Origin: JALOLV01 sp046295175
Lineage (GTDB): Bacteria > Bacteroidota > Bacteroidia > Cytophagales > Spirosomataceae
Direction: 5' to 3'
DNA length: 64,000 nt
NCBI GenBank assembly: GCA_046295175.1
Contig: JBKBNY010000001.1
Location: 992,001-1,056,000 of the forward strand
The notes below the pieces were generated by a model, which had not been told where the DNA came from, searched no databases, and worked only from the letters and a program-made list of their open reading frames with translations. The position numbers were made by a program, and so were the translations under genes. Each line of letters starts with the position of its first letter. The stretch's first letter is position 1. Shown piece after piece: positions 1-7,512 of the stretch.

Positions 1-56
1 CTCAAATCGTGATGTCGGTTGCGAGCTTAGAATTCAAACCAGAAGCTTCAAAATAA
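1..56 (+). CDS. 3' end of an unidentified gene (partial)
   Basis: One frame is open from base 3 to a TAA at 54-56 and ends ...MSVASLEFKPEASK. The other two forward frames also reach stops soon, so the choice rests on the peptide looking natural and on the hairpin just downstream. The gene starts left of the window, so no function can be assigned. Confidence 0.35.
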   Translation, partial: QIVMSVASLEFKPEASK

Positions 57-70
57 ACCTATGATGAACT

Positions 71-100
71 AATTGTGGTACGGTTTGTCGTGCCACAATT
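71..100. repeat. TGTGG/CCACA palindrome, possible terminator
   Basis: AATTGTGGTACG pairs with CGTGCCACAATT (one G-T) around a 6-nt loop. It lies 14 bp after the stop of the partial gene and could end its transcript, although the following T-run is weak. The arms resemble the hairpins of the 13.8-kb tandem array, and a nearby TAGCGAT motif is shared with the loops there. Confidence 0.6.
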
Positions 101-215
101 TCATTAGCGATAAATCGTATTTTACATCTCTACCTATAAAACCCTCCTCTTTTCTAACAAAATGCCGTACTTAGCCGTACCTTTGTGCTAATTATGGCAT
201 TTTTGCTTTTTAGAA

Positions 216-1121
216 ATGATAAAAAAACGTAAACATAACCGAAAGATTGAAGATAGAGCACCCATCAATCTGAAGGTAACCGAAGAGTCAGAATTGATGA
301 CTTTTTTGATTGAGAAATTATCCGATAAAAATCGTAATAACGTAAAATCTTTGCTACGAAACCGCCAAGTTGCGGTAAACGGAATGCTCGTTTCTCAATT
401 CAACCATCCGCTCAAACCCAACGATGACATCGAAATTAGGTGGAATCGTGGCTTAGATTCGAGCCATTATCGAGGGCTACAGATTATCCACGAAGACGAA
501 CATCTGATTGTAATCAATAAATCAGAAGGGCTACTTTCTATCTCGACCGATAACAAAGACCAACGTAATGCGTACAGTATTTTGCGTGAACACGTTAAGG
601 TGCAGAGTTCGATGAATAAAATCTTCATTGTTCACCGCCTCGACCGCGAGACTTCGGGCATCATGATGTTTGCCAAGAGCGAAGAGGTGCAGAGTCTTTT
701 GCAAGATTGGTGGCACTCTACTGCCAAAGAGCGTTTTTATTTGGCTTTGGTCGAAGGCGAAGTAAAACAAAAAACCGGAACAATTACCTCATATCTTGCC
801 GAAAACGCAGCTTTTGTGGTTTATTCTACCAAAAACCCCAAAGATGGGCAAAAGGCCGTGACGAATTATGAGGTTTTGAAATCGAATCGGAATTTTTCGT
901 TGCTAAAAGTAAAATTAGATACGGGTCGCAAAAACCAGATTCGGGTTCATTGCCAAGATATTGGTCACCCGATTGTGGGCGATAAAAAATACGGAGCAAA
1001 CTACAACCCAATCGGTCGAGTTGGGCTTCACGCATGGGTCTTAGGATTCGAGCATCCGATTACGGGCGAATACCTCCGTTTTGAGACACCGATTCCTCGT
1101 AAGTTTTCAGAAGTTTTTTAG
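216..1121 (+). CDS. RluA-family RNA pseudouridine synthase
   Basis: Isomerises uridine to pseudouridine in rRNA or tRNA in the cytoplasm. An S4 RNA-binding domain spans about residues 20-75. The catalytic domain has the signature HRLDRETSG, whose aspartate (about D143) is the nucleophile, followed by LDTGRKNQIRVH and GDKKYG near the C-terminus. Length (301 aa) is normal for RluA/RluD/RluC relatives, but the exact target base cannot be read from sequence. A TACCTTTG box at 178-185 fits a Bacteroidota -7 element, although no clear -33 TTG was found. The stop codon overlaps the first base of a palindromic repeat. Confidence 0.93.
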   Translation: MIKKRKHNRKIEDRAPINLKVTEESELMTFLIEKLSDKNRNNVKSLLRNRQVAVNGMLVSQFNHPLKPNDDIEIRWNRGLDSSHYRGLQIIHEDEHLIVINKSEGLLSISTDNKDQRNAYSILREHVKVQSSMNKIFIVHRLDRETSGIMMFAKSEEVQSLLQDWWHSTAKERFYLALVEGEVKQKTGTITSYLAENAAFVVYSTKNPKDGQKAVTNYEVLKSNRNFSLLKVKLDTGRKNQIRVHCQDIGHPIVGDKKYGANYNPIGRVGLHAWVLGFEHPITGEYLRFETPIPRKFSEVF

Positions 1122-1186
1122 TAGAACGGGTTTTCAACCCGTTTTTTTATGGTATTTTTTCGGTACGGGTTGAAAACCCGTACTAC
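1121..1186. repeat. Head-to-head pair of 22-bp GTAG REP-like units
   Basis: The first unit (1121-1142) starts GTAGAACGGG and folds as ACGGGTT/AACCCGT. The second (1165-1186) is its inverted copy, ending CGTACTAC, with one mismatch. They are separated by 22 bp. Each unit is a hairpin and the whole forms a larger cruciform, like an E. coli BIME. The T-run after unit one may also terminate the pseudouridine synthase transcript. Matching single units lie at 4453 and 11398. Confidence 0.85.
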
Positions 1187-1288
1187 TTTGCACACTTTTA
1201 CAATTCATTAACATCGTTTTACAGCCAATATTTGTTCTCCTTCTGGCTTGCTACCTACATTTGCTTCATCAAAAAAATTAAAATAAAT

Positions 1289-1711
1289 ATGAAAAAAGCA
1301 AATCAAATCATCTTAACAATTCTGCTCGGCTTTATTAACTTTAGTTTTGGGCAAGACAAATTCTCAAACTGCTCGGCGGCATTTCTCAACGATAAAATGA
1401 TTGTTGAAGAATACAGCAACACCGCCAAGGCAAAGATTTCGATTGGTGCCAAAGGATGGCTTTCGGCAGGGACTGTATCGCTCGGAGATACCCAAAAAGG
1501 AGAAGCCGCCATGACAATCACCCAAAAATTCAATTTCGGCGTTGCTATCAAAGACGGAAATTCTGGTACGATGATGTTGTATTCGGCAAATACCTTTAAG
1601 AAAGTCGAAATCGAGAAAGTATTGGCAAAATGCAAAAAAGGTGACTACATCGTGATACTCACCACCGACGACCAATACGCCCTTCCTCACAATGAGATTT
1701 TGGTACATTAA
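1289..1711 (+). CDS. Secreted protein of unknown function, paralog A
   Basis: The ATG at 1289 is preferred over an in-frame ATG 57 bp upstream because it gives a signal peptide (MKKANQIILTILLGFINFSFG) cleaved near residue 21. The mature part is about 120 aa, predicted beta-rich, with a C-terminal pattern VEIEKVLAKCKKGDYIVIL. The neighbouring gene at 1736 ends in a very similar pattern (VELADILQYAHCGDQLIIE), so the two look like tandem duplicates. The spacing is 24 bp, so they are probably cotranscribed. I do not recognise a named family; a distant similarity to GldM-like C-terminal domains is only a guess. Confidence 0.75.
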   Translation: MKKANQIILTILLGFINFSFGQDKFSNCSAAFLNDKMIVEEYSNTAKAKISIGAKGWLSAGTVSLGDTQKGEAAMTITQKFNFGVAIKDGNSGTMMLYSANTFKKVEIEKVLAKCKKGDYIVILTTDDQYALPHNEILVH

Positions 1712-1735
1712 TCAAATTTTACGCATCATAAAGAT

Positions 1736-2155
1736 ATGAAAAAACTATTTTTCGCATTGGTTACTACACTGTTTATGGCCAATGCAGAAGCCCAAAACGC
1801 TTCTTTTAATGCTCTAAGGCTTAGTGGCCGAGCCATGAATTTCCAAGAGATTTCGTTCATGTCGATTGGTAAAATCACCATCACACCAGGCGAGGCCAAA
1901 GACCTAAACAATGCAGACAAAATCAAATTTAAGATTTACCTCAAACGAGGCAATCAAATCGTAAATCATGGACCTTCTTCTGACAAAAGAGAAATGACCG
2001 AAGTAGAACTTGCAGATATTTTGCAATACGCACATTGCGGCGACCAACTAATCATCGAATCGACCGATAAAAATCGCCCGAAAACCAAACGAGTTTTTAA
2101 TTTGCCCCAAACAATGTTTAACTACATAGCCTTCATCAGCAGAGACGGTTGTTAG
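1736..2155 (+). CDS. Secreted protein of unknown function, paralog B
   Basis: A 139-aa protein with a signal peptide (MKKLFFALVTTLFMANAEAQ). The mature region carries LRLSGRAMNFQEISF, ITPGEAKDLNNADKIKFKI and then VELADILQYAHCGDQLIIE, which aligns with paralog A around a conserved Cys and Gly-Asp. It ends with FISRDGC, so a disulfide between the two cysteines is possible. It lies between paralog A and a membrane-bound transcription regulator and may be part of the same functional unit. No enzymatic motif is visible. Confidence 0.75.
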   Translation: MKKLFFALVTTLFMANAEAQNASFNALRLSGRAMNFQEISFMSIGKITITPGEAKDLNNADKIKFKIYLKRGNQIVNHGPSSDKREMTEVELADILQYAHCGDQLIIESTDKNRPKTKRVFNLPQTMFNYIAFISRDGC

Positions 2156-2231
2156 GATTTATTCAATGAATTTGTGGTTTTAAACAGAATTTACCCTAAA
2201 TTCACAATTATTAAAGTTTAGAAAGCAACCA

Positions 2232-3113
2232 ATGCTCAAATCATTTTGGTTAATTATTGCCGTTTCAATCAGCCTTTCGATAGCATCATTCGACTGGCTG
2301 TTTGGCGTTTCGGGCGACTACACTCAGAAGCAGTTTTCTGAAAAAGTAAATCTGGCTCTTCGCCGAACCGCTCATTTTATGCTCAAGTCGGCTGGGGATT
2401 CTACCTCGCAAATCCAGCCCGTCAAGTCGTTTGAGCCAAATGTTTTTGTGATTCAAATGGAGAGTTCGCTCAATTACGATTTATTGCCCAAATTGTTATC
2501 GGAATCGTTCGATATCCACGAAATCAATCAAAAATATGATGTTTCGGTTTTGAACTGTAAAGATGGCGAACTCGAATTAGGATACAATTCTTACGATTTT
2601 CTAAAAAACAACGAAGTACCGTGCGGAGGTCGTCGGCAAGCCAAAGGATGCTACAATCTCAAAATAAGTTTTGCAAATCCTGTCGAAAAATCGAATCCTA
2701 AACCAATATGGTTGGTATCAACTTTGGGAGTGCTTCTCATCGGATTCGTAGTCTGGAAACGTCGAAAACCAACTGATAAAAAGGCCGAAGTTATCGAAAA
2801 AACGACCAATACCGATAAACTTACTTTTGCAGATTCGTCTTTTAGTTTCATCAATCAAGTCCTCGAAACGCCCGAAAAACAGCACGATTTAACTTATCGG
2901 GAGGCCAAATTGCTCAATTTGTTCTTGATAAATCAAAATCAATTGCTCGAACGAGATTATATCCTTAAATCTGTTTGGGAAGACGAAGGAATCGTTGTAG
3001 GGCGTAGCCTCGATGTATTTGTTTCTCGCTTACGCAAGATGCTACAATCAGATGCTAAAGTGCAGATTACGACCATCCACGGAGTGGGCTATAAATTGGT
3101 CATTGAAGAATAA
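2232..3113 (+). CDS. Membrane-anchored winged-helix transcriptional regulator
   Basis: A one-component regulator of 293 aa. Residues 1-20 form a signal peptide or first membrane segment. Residues about 23-155 are predicted periplasmic, with cysteines at 109, 131 and 140 that could form a redox-sensitive disulfide. Residues 158-176 are a clear membrane helix followed by KRRK. The C-terminal part (about 210-293) is an OmpR/PhoB-type winged helix (LTYREAKLLNLF, SLDVFVSRLRKML, IHGVGYKL). There is no receiver domain or kinase. This order is the reverse of ToxR/CadC, where the DNA-binding domain is N-terminal. It may sense the envelope and control the adjacent secreted genes (inference). Confidence 0.85.
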   Translation: MLKSFWLIIAVSISLSIASFDWLFGVSGDYTQKQFSEKVNLALRRTAHFMLKSAGDSTSQIQPVKSFEPNVFVIQMESSLNYDLLPKLLSESFDIHEINQKYDVSVLNCKDGELELGYNSYDFLKNNEVPCGGRRQAKGCYNLKISFANPVEKSNPKPIWLVSTLGVLLIGFVVWKRRKPTDKKAEVIEKTTNTDKLTFADSSFSFINQVLETPEKQHDLTYREAKLLNLFLINQNQLLERDYILKSVWEDEGIVVGRSLDVFVSRLRKMLQSDAKVQITTIHGVGYKLVIEE

Positions 3114-3147
3114 ATCTGATGTTTTTTTGTGCGAATGTGATTCGCCC

Positions 3148-3837
3148 CTATCTGTATCTATTTACTACCGAAAACAAAATATATAACAAAACCACCAACG
3201 GAATCGCTACAAATTTTAGGAGAATGAGAAGCAATACCGAAATCCCTAAAAATATATATTTGATTTGATTATCGGCCCAAGCAAAACTTTTGAATTTGAA
3301 AGCCAAAAGTGGTAATTCAGCAATTAATAAAAAGCTCATTATCAACGAATAAGCTATTAAATTGACTGGATTTAGAATGAAATGTGCGTAATCGGGATTG
3401 TATTCTAAAATCAACGGGAAAGACGCTACTACCAAGGCATTTGCGGGAGTCGGAACCCCAATAAAAGAATCTGACTGACGCGTATCTACATTGAATTTTG
3501 CCAAACGAAGGGCCGAAAAAATCGCTAAAATGAGTGGAATGTATTTGTAATAATCACTGCCAAGGGTAGAATCACTCATCAAAAATAATTTCATAACCAT
3601 AAAAGCAGGTAGCACTCCAAAAGTAACCATATCGGCCAGCGAATCAAGTTCTTTACCAATCGGCGAAGACGAGTTCATGGCTCGTGCCACAAATCCATCC
3701 AAAAAATCAAGTACGCCAGCAATAAAAATCAAGTATGAAGCCATCAGGAGATTACCTTCAAAAACCTGCATGATTCCCAAACAACCACATAGCAAATTGC
3801 CACAGGTCATCAGGTTGGGTATGGTTATTATTTTCAT
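3148..3837 (-). CDS. pssA: CDP-diacylglycerol--serine O-phosphatidyltransferase
   Basis: Makes phosphatidylserine from CDP-diacylglycerol and serine in the inner membrane, the step before phosphatidylethanolamine. The CDP-alcohol phosphatidyltransferase signature is complete: DGFVAR, then 8 residues to G, then KELDSLAD, with all catalytic aspartates present. Several membrane helices follow. The ATG at 3837 (MKIITIPNLMTCGNLLCG) is the family's usual start; an in-frame ATG at 3891 would add 18 atypical residues and run into a palindrome. About 230 aa, normal for the Bacillus/Bacteroidota type. Confidence 0.93.
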   Translation of the reverse strand: MKIITIPNLMTCGNLLCGCLGIMQVFEGNLLMASYLIFIAGVLDFLDGFVARAMNSSSPIGKELDSLADMVTFGVLPAFMVMKLFLMSDSTLGSDYYKYIPLILAIFSALRLAKFNVDTRQSDSFIGVPTPANALVVASFPLILEYNPDYAHFILNPVNLIAYSLIMSFLLIAELPLLAFKFKSFAWADNQIKYIFLGISVLLLILLKFVAIPLVVLLYILFSVVNRYR

Positions 3838-3868
3838 TTGGTATAAATCGTTCGTGATTACATAAAAT

Positions 3869-3893
3869 AAGTGTGGCCAAGTATGCCACACTT
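3869..3893. repeat. TGTGGC/GCCACA palindrome in the pssA leader
   Basis: AAGTGTGGC and GCCACACTT are perfect 9-bp arms with a 7-nt loop. It lies 32 bp upstream of the chosen pssA start. It shares the GTGGC core with other hairpins of this window and is more likely a dispersed repeat than a dedicated regulator. Confidence 0.7.
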
Positions 3894-4014
3894 TTGTATC
3901 AAGATATTCGATAATCGGTCGAAAGGTGAATAAGTAGGCACTCGTTTATAAATACCATAAAGTACTGACAGACAAGTATTTACATATTCCCATTAACTAT
4001 TTCCGATTAACTGC

Positions 4015-4398
4015 TTATTTATTTGTCCAATAATCTACCACCGTAACTTTATCGAGGTGCGGGCCTACAACCGAACCAAAAGCCTTGTGAGCAGGGTGAG
4101 GCAAATACGCATCGCGGTCGGCCTCAGAATCAAACGTCAATAAAAAACAATGTGTCAATCCTTGAGAATGTTTCTCTGGGCTGTTGTTTGTACCCCACTC
4201 AAAACCTTTAATCTCTTTGATTTGACTCGGAAGTGCCTTGAATGCCTCTACAACTTTTTTTACGTCTTCGGCTGTACTTGTGTCCTTAAACTTAAATAAA
4301 ACTACGTGTCGGAGTACTTTTCCGTCTTCTTTTTTCTGTGCCATCGTACTAAATGATAATCCCAAAAGGGCAATAACGGTGAATAGAATGGTTTTCAT
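4015..4398 (-). CDS. Secreted Dabb (stress-responsive alpha/beta barrel) protein
   Basis: A ferredoxin-like Dabb-domain protein with a signal peptide (MKTILFTVIALLGLSFSTMA), so it is probably periplasmic. The domain is recognised from LRHVVLFKFKDTSTAEDVKKV, the GFEWGTNNSPE segment, HCFLLTFDSEADRDAYLPHPAH and the final VVDYW. The ATG at 4398 replaces an upstream ATG at 4479 that gives no sensible signal peptide. Dabb proteins form dimeric barrels and are often of uncertain substrate, so no reaction is proposed. A CGAAGGTA sequence at 4428-4435 is a near match to an inverted Bacteroidota -7 box. Confidence 0.88.
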   Translation of the reverse strand: MKTILFTVIALLGLSFSTMAQKKEDGKVLRHVVLFKFKDTSTAEDVKKVVEAFKALPSQIKEIKGFEWGTNNSPEKHSQGLTHCFLLTFDSEADRDAYLPHPAHKAFGSVVGPHLDKVTVVDYWTNK

Positions 4399-4452
4399 TA
4401 GAATTTTATTTTGATGTATCTTTGATGCGAAGGTAAAACATATTTGTGAATT

Positions 4453-4474
4453 GTAAAACGAGTTTTTAACTCGT
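4453..4474. repeat. 22-bp REP-like unit
   Basis: Begins GTAAAACGAG, then a T-rich loop, then AACTCGT. It has the same length and layout as the GTAG units at 1121 and 11398, with the same ACGRG/CYCGT stem position, but GTAA replaces GTAG. It lies between two divergent genes, 16 bp before the aldose epimerase start. Confidence 0.7.
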
Positions 4475-4490
4475 TTCAAAAGCTAACCGA

Positions 4491-5378
4491 ATGAACAAAA
4501 TACAAATAAGGAGTTCAAACCCAAAGACATACGCTACTATCATCCCCGAAATCGGTGCGATACTCGCCGAATTGGTCATTGATGGATGCTCAATCATAAC
4601 TTGTCCAGTTTTCGACAATGATTATCTGCGTGGCAAACCCTCGGCGTTTTTATTCCCTTTTCCAAACCGCCTCGAAGACGGTAAATACACATTTGAGGGC
4701 CACCAATACCAAATGCCGATTACCGAACCAGCCCGCCAAAATGCGATTCATGGATTTGTTTACGAACAATCTTTTGAAATAAAAAGTCAATCCAGTGATT
4801 CGATAAAACTCATTTATGAATACGATGGTAGCCGAGAATATTATCCGTTCTCGTTCGATTTCGAGATTGAATACAAATTCGTAAATAATTGTTTATCAGT
4901 TATTTATTCAGCAAAAAACACCGGCAATAGCAATATGCCTTGCGGATTTGGCTGGCATCCTTATTTTAAATTTGGTGGAGAATCTATCGAAAAAATGACA
5001 TTAGAATTAGCCGCCACGAGAGCGATTCAGACCGACGACAGAATGATAGCTCGTGGGTTCTCGGAGGTGATTCCGGCTCGTACGATTTATTTAGATGATA
5101 ACTCGCTCGACAACGGTTTTAAGGTAGAATCTGATACCGAAACTATCAAAACTGCACTGGTTTTTGGCAATAAAAAAATTGTTGTAGAACAACAAAATAA
5201 CACCGTGCCGCCACTCAACTATTTGATGATTTACACACCAAACACCCGTAAATCGGTCGCAATCGAGCCAATGACATGCAATATTAATGCTTTTAATAAT
5301 GGCGATGGATTAATGATTTTAGCTCCAAATCAACAAATGAACGGCACGATGAAAATCTGTTTTGAAGAGGCTCATTGA
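4491..5378 (+). CDS. Aldose 1-epimerase family protein
   Basis: Predicted mutarotase interconverting alpha and beta anomers of a hexose or a related sugar. Family landmarks are present: NRLEDGKYTFEGHQY, AIHGFVY (first histidine), GFGWHPYFK (second histidine), and NYLMIYTPNTRKSVAIEPMT near the C-terminus, which carries the general-base glutamate region. At 295 aa with no signal peptide it fits the cytoplasmic COG2017 group rather than the longer GalM. Monocistronic between two hairpins; the sugar substrate is unknown. Confidence 0.88.
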   Translation: MNKIQIRSSNPKTYATIIPEIGAILAELVIDGCSIITCPVFDNDYLRGKPSAFLFPFPNRLEDGKYTFEGHQYQMPITEPARQNAIHGFVYEQSFEIKSQSSDSIKLIYEYDGSREYYPFSFDFEIEYKFVNNCLSVIYSAKNTGNSNMPCGFGWHPYFKFGGESIEKMTLELAATRAIQTDDRMIARGFSEVIPARTIYLDDNSLDNGFKVESDTETIKTALVFGNKKIVVEQQNNTVPPLNYLMIYTPNTRKSVAIEPMTCNINAFNNGDGLMILAPNQQMNGTMKICFEEAH

Positions 5379-5386
5379 ACCCAAAA

Positions 5387-5452
5387 AACCGTGACACGGC
5401 TGAAAAGACAATTGGTTAAATAGTAACTCTAAAGGTTTAGCCGTGCCACGGA
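5387..5452. terminator. CCGTGACACGG / CCGTGCCACGG hairpin
   Basis: Long-armed inverted repeat (AACCGTGACACGGCT with AGCCGTGCCACGGAT, two mismatches) with a 38-nt loop, followed by ATTTTTCT. It begins 9 bp after the epimerase stop and can act as its terminator. A close relative with the same arms lies at 58231 and a compact one at 31262, so it is a dispersed family. Confidence 0.7.
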
Positions 5453-5540
5453 TTTTTCTCCATTTTAATTAACTCAGCGGCTTGGTAATATATAATTTTA
5501 CAAAAAATCATATATTTACTAAAAAAACAAGGTCATTCAG

Positions 5541-6146
5541 ATGGTAACAACACTCGAAGCACCAATTATTGACGAATCTAACGAGTTATGGTTGGATATC
5601 GAAAGCATGGATGATGATGCTTTTTATGATTTTTGCCGTAAAAACAACCACCTTAAATTTGAACGCAACTCAGACGGAAACATAATTATTATGTCTAATA
5701 CTGGAGGTACAACTGGCGAATACAACGCCGAGCTTTTAATTGATTTTGGTATCTGGAATCGTAAAAATAAACTGGGGCATATTTTTGATTCTTCGACGGC
5801 TTTCAAATTAGCGAATGGAGCGGTGCGTTCGGCCGATGTTACTTGGGTAAGTGCCGAAAGATGGAATGGCCTGACAAAAGAACAAAGAGAGAAGTTTCCG
5901 CCAATTGCACCAGATTTTGTGTTAGAATTGATGTCGGCCAATGATAAACTCAAAAAAATGCAACAAAAAATGGTTGAGTATATCGAAAATGGCGTAAAAC
6001 TGGCGTGGCTTATAGACCCAAAAGAAGAAATCGTGTATATATACCGAGCCGACGGAACAATCGGTAAGATTTCGGGCTTCAATAATAAACTTTCGGGCGA
6101 AGACATTTTACCACAATTTGAGTTAGATTTAGCAATTCTTCAATAA
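5541..6146 (+). CDS. Uma2-family (DUF820) PD-(D/E)XK endonuclease-like protein
   Basis: A 201-aa restriction-endonuclease-like protein of the Uma2 family. Conserved elements are VRSADVTWVS (acidic residue), PPIAPDFVLELMS with downstream LKKMQQKMVEYIENG, and VKLAWLIDP. Uma2 proteins are abundant in cyanobacteria and Bacteroidota, usually stand alone, and their biological target is unsettled. The gene has its own downstream hairpin and no obvious partner, so it appears to be a single-gene unit. Confidence 0.88.
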   Translation: MVTTLEAPIIDESNELWLDIESMDDDAFYDFCRKNNHLKFERNSDGNIIIMSNTGGTTGEYNAELLIDFGIWNRKNKLGHIFDSSTAFKLANGAVRSADVTWVSAERWNGLTKEQREKFPPIAPDFVLELMSANDKLKKMQQKMVEYIENGVKLAWLIDPKEEIVYIYRADGTIGKISGFNNKLSGEDILPQFELDLAILQ

Positions 6147-6153
6147 AAAAATA

Positions 6154-6191
6154 ACCCTCACGAAGATTCAGTAACGAGAAATTCGGAGGGT
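6154..6191 (+). terminator. Hairpin after the Uma2 gene
   Basis: ACCCTCACGAA and TTCGGAGGGT form an imperfect stem 8 bp downstream of the stop. There is no strong T-run, so termination is plausible rather than certain. Confidence 0.5.
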
Positions 6192-6227
6192 CTCAAAAGT
6201 GGTCAGATGTAGTACCTTTGGGTCAGG

Positions 6228-6512
6228 TTAAATGCTACTAAAACAAAATATTTTGCTAAACCAATTTCTGGAATTATGGCTTTTTGAACAGTCAGTGTTT
6301 ATCACAACAAGCTGATTATTAACTAATTTACTCTGCTTTTTATGTCTGATTTTCTCTAAATACTGGGCCGCTACTTCTTTTTCAAAATCAGCATCGGCAT
6401 CCATATCTGCTTCAAAATCTTCTTTCTCTTTTGCAGACATCTTGTCATTGATATAGCACTCAATTCGCTGGCGAACCCGTGCTTCGAGGCTTTCCTCTTG
6501 TATCGTTTTCAT
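6228..6512 (-). CDS. Small acidic protein resembling an anti-sigma factor N-terminus
   Basis: About 94 aa from the ATG at 6512 (MKTIQEESLEARVRQRIECY). The segment INDKMSAKEKEDFEADMDADADFEKEVAAQ has the helix pattern seen at the start of many Bacteroidota anti-sigma/FecR-like proteins (a short helix, an M-S-x-x-E-K-E-x-F-E motif, then acidic repeats). The expected membrane helix and C-terminal domain are absent and the tail (CSKSHNSRNWFSKIFCF) looks unstructured. No sigma factor lies beside it. It may be a truncated or orphan anti-sigma-like gene next to a decayed regulator. Function unknown. Confidence 0.6.
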   Translation of the reverse strand: MKTIQEESLEARVRQRIECYINDKMSAKEKEDFEADMDADADFEKEVAAQYLEKIRHKKQSKLVNNQLVVINTDCSKSHNSRNWFSKIFCFSSI

Positions 6513-6739
6513 GGTTTTATAATTGTCACAATAAATGATTCTAAACGGTGGATTTATCAATTATTCAACAGCAGCGAGCAAATAGGTAATTTTTTCTTTT
6601 TGGGTAACGAGTCTGAGTATCTCTCTGTAAACTTGTTTTATAATATTATGACGGAAGAAAATCGGGAAGTAACAAAGAATTTGAAGAAAATTGTAGATTC
6701 TTTCCTTTGATTAACACATTCTTTAAAAAGTACAATATA

Positions 6740-7030
6740 TCAGTACATCTTGGTATTGATTTTAGACAAAAACACCTCGCGGTATTTATCGCTTAGATGG
6801 ATTCTCTTTTCATTTATAAAAATCTGATTATCAGATATTTTAATAACTTTATTTGTATTGACAATGTACGAAAGATGAACTCTCTTGAAGTTACGGAGCA
6901 ATGTATCTTAGAGTTCTTTCATTCTTCGATATGCAACAATATTGTTATCTTAGCAAACCAGCATTATATAGTAGTGGCTAAACTTAAAGACTGAGAAATA
7001 GCTTGATTGAAAATTGATTTACAACAGAGA
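6740..7030 (-). pseudogene. Decayed LytTR DNA-binding domain (response-regulator remnant)
   Basis: Reading the minus strand toward the TGA at 6740-6742 gives NFKRVHLSYIVNTNKVI, then ISDNQIFINEKRIHLSDKY and REVFLSKINTKMY. This is the C-terminal half of a LytTR domain (F-x-R-V-H-x-S-Y-I-V-N, then I-x-L-S-D-x-Y-x-E). Upstream in the same frame, DNNIVAYRRMKEL and FSHYYIMLV continue the fold, but they are broken by in-frame stops before DNN (TAA) and after KEL (TAA), and another near 7018. No receiver domain remains. A weak forward reading frame over the same bases is its antisense shadow. Confidence 0.75.
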
Positions 7031-7483
7031 ATTACACAAAAGAAGTCTGTGGATTTGTGGTTATTATTTTGTCATCCACTATTAAAACAAGTCGTTTCAA
7101 TCGCTGTAAAATGACTCATTTTTTAAACATTCATAATTTTCAGAATTTACTATAAATTCAAATTTTATGTTATTTTCAATATATATAATTTATACATATA
7201 AAACCATAAATTCAAATTATTTGATATTTATAATTAAAACAAATATTATAATATATTTAATTGATACAATAAATATATTTAACGACAAATTTTTATTGAA
7301 AAGCTTTTAATACAATAACTCTAAAAATTTCTGTATGTTTAGTAACCATAAACCTTTATTTCCCATCTCATAAAATTGCTCAATATCAAACAATTAACCA
7401 TATTTTTTCGGTACATTAGGCAATATTTTAGACGGTTTTGAAAATCACCACAAATGGGGTATTCAGAAAGCTAATTGAATAGT
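7031..7483. other. AT-rich intergenic stretch, no gene seen
   Basis: Very AT-rich sequence with many ATATATTTA-like runs between the LytTR remnant and the oxidoreductase. No reading frame of convincing composition, no RNA gene and no clear palindrome was recognised. It may be debris from the same decay event. Confidence 0.6.
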
Positions 7484-7491
7484 TACTTTTG
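7484..7491 (+). promoter_or_regulatory. Bacteroidota -7 box TACTTTTG
   Basis: An exact TAnnTTTG match. A transcript would start near 7498, before the ATG at 7513 but after the alternative start codon at 7489, so it supports the shorter protein. No TTG is seen at the expected -33 distance. Confidence 0.5.
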
Positions 7492-7512
7492 CATAAATCT
7501 ATCCGTTTTGCT

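Noticed and set aside
3838..3900. Riboswitch upstream of pssA
   Set aside because: The only structure is a simple 9-bp palindrome related to dispersed repeats; no known riboswitch core was seen.
6560..6715. Possible ECF sigma-factor remnant on the minus strand upstream of the anti-sigma-like gene
   Set aside because: Only a short stretch (FFVTSRFSS) resembles region 4, and it is followed by a stop; too weak to call.
6797..6994. Forward 65-aa reading frame in the AT-rich gap
   Set aside because: It is the antisense of the decayed LytTR domain, and its translation has no natural pattern.
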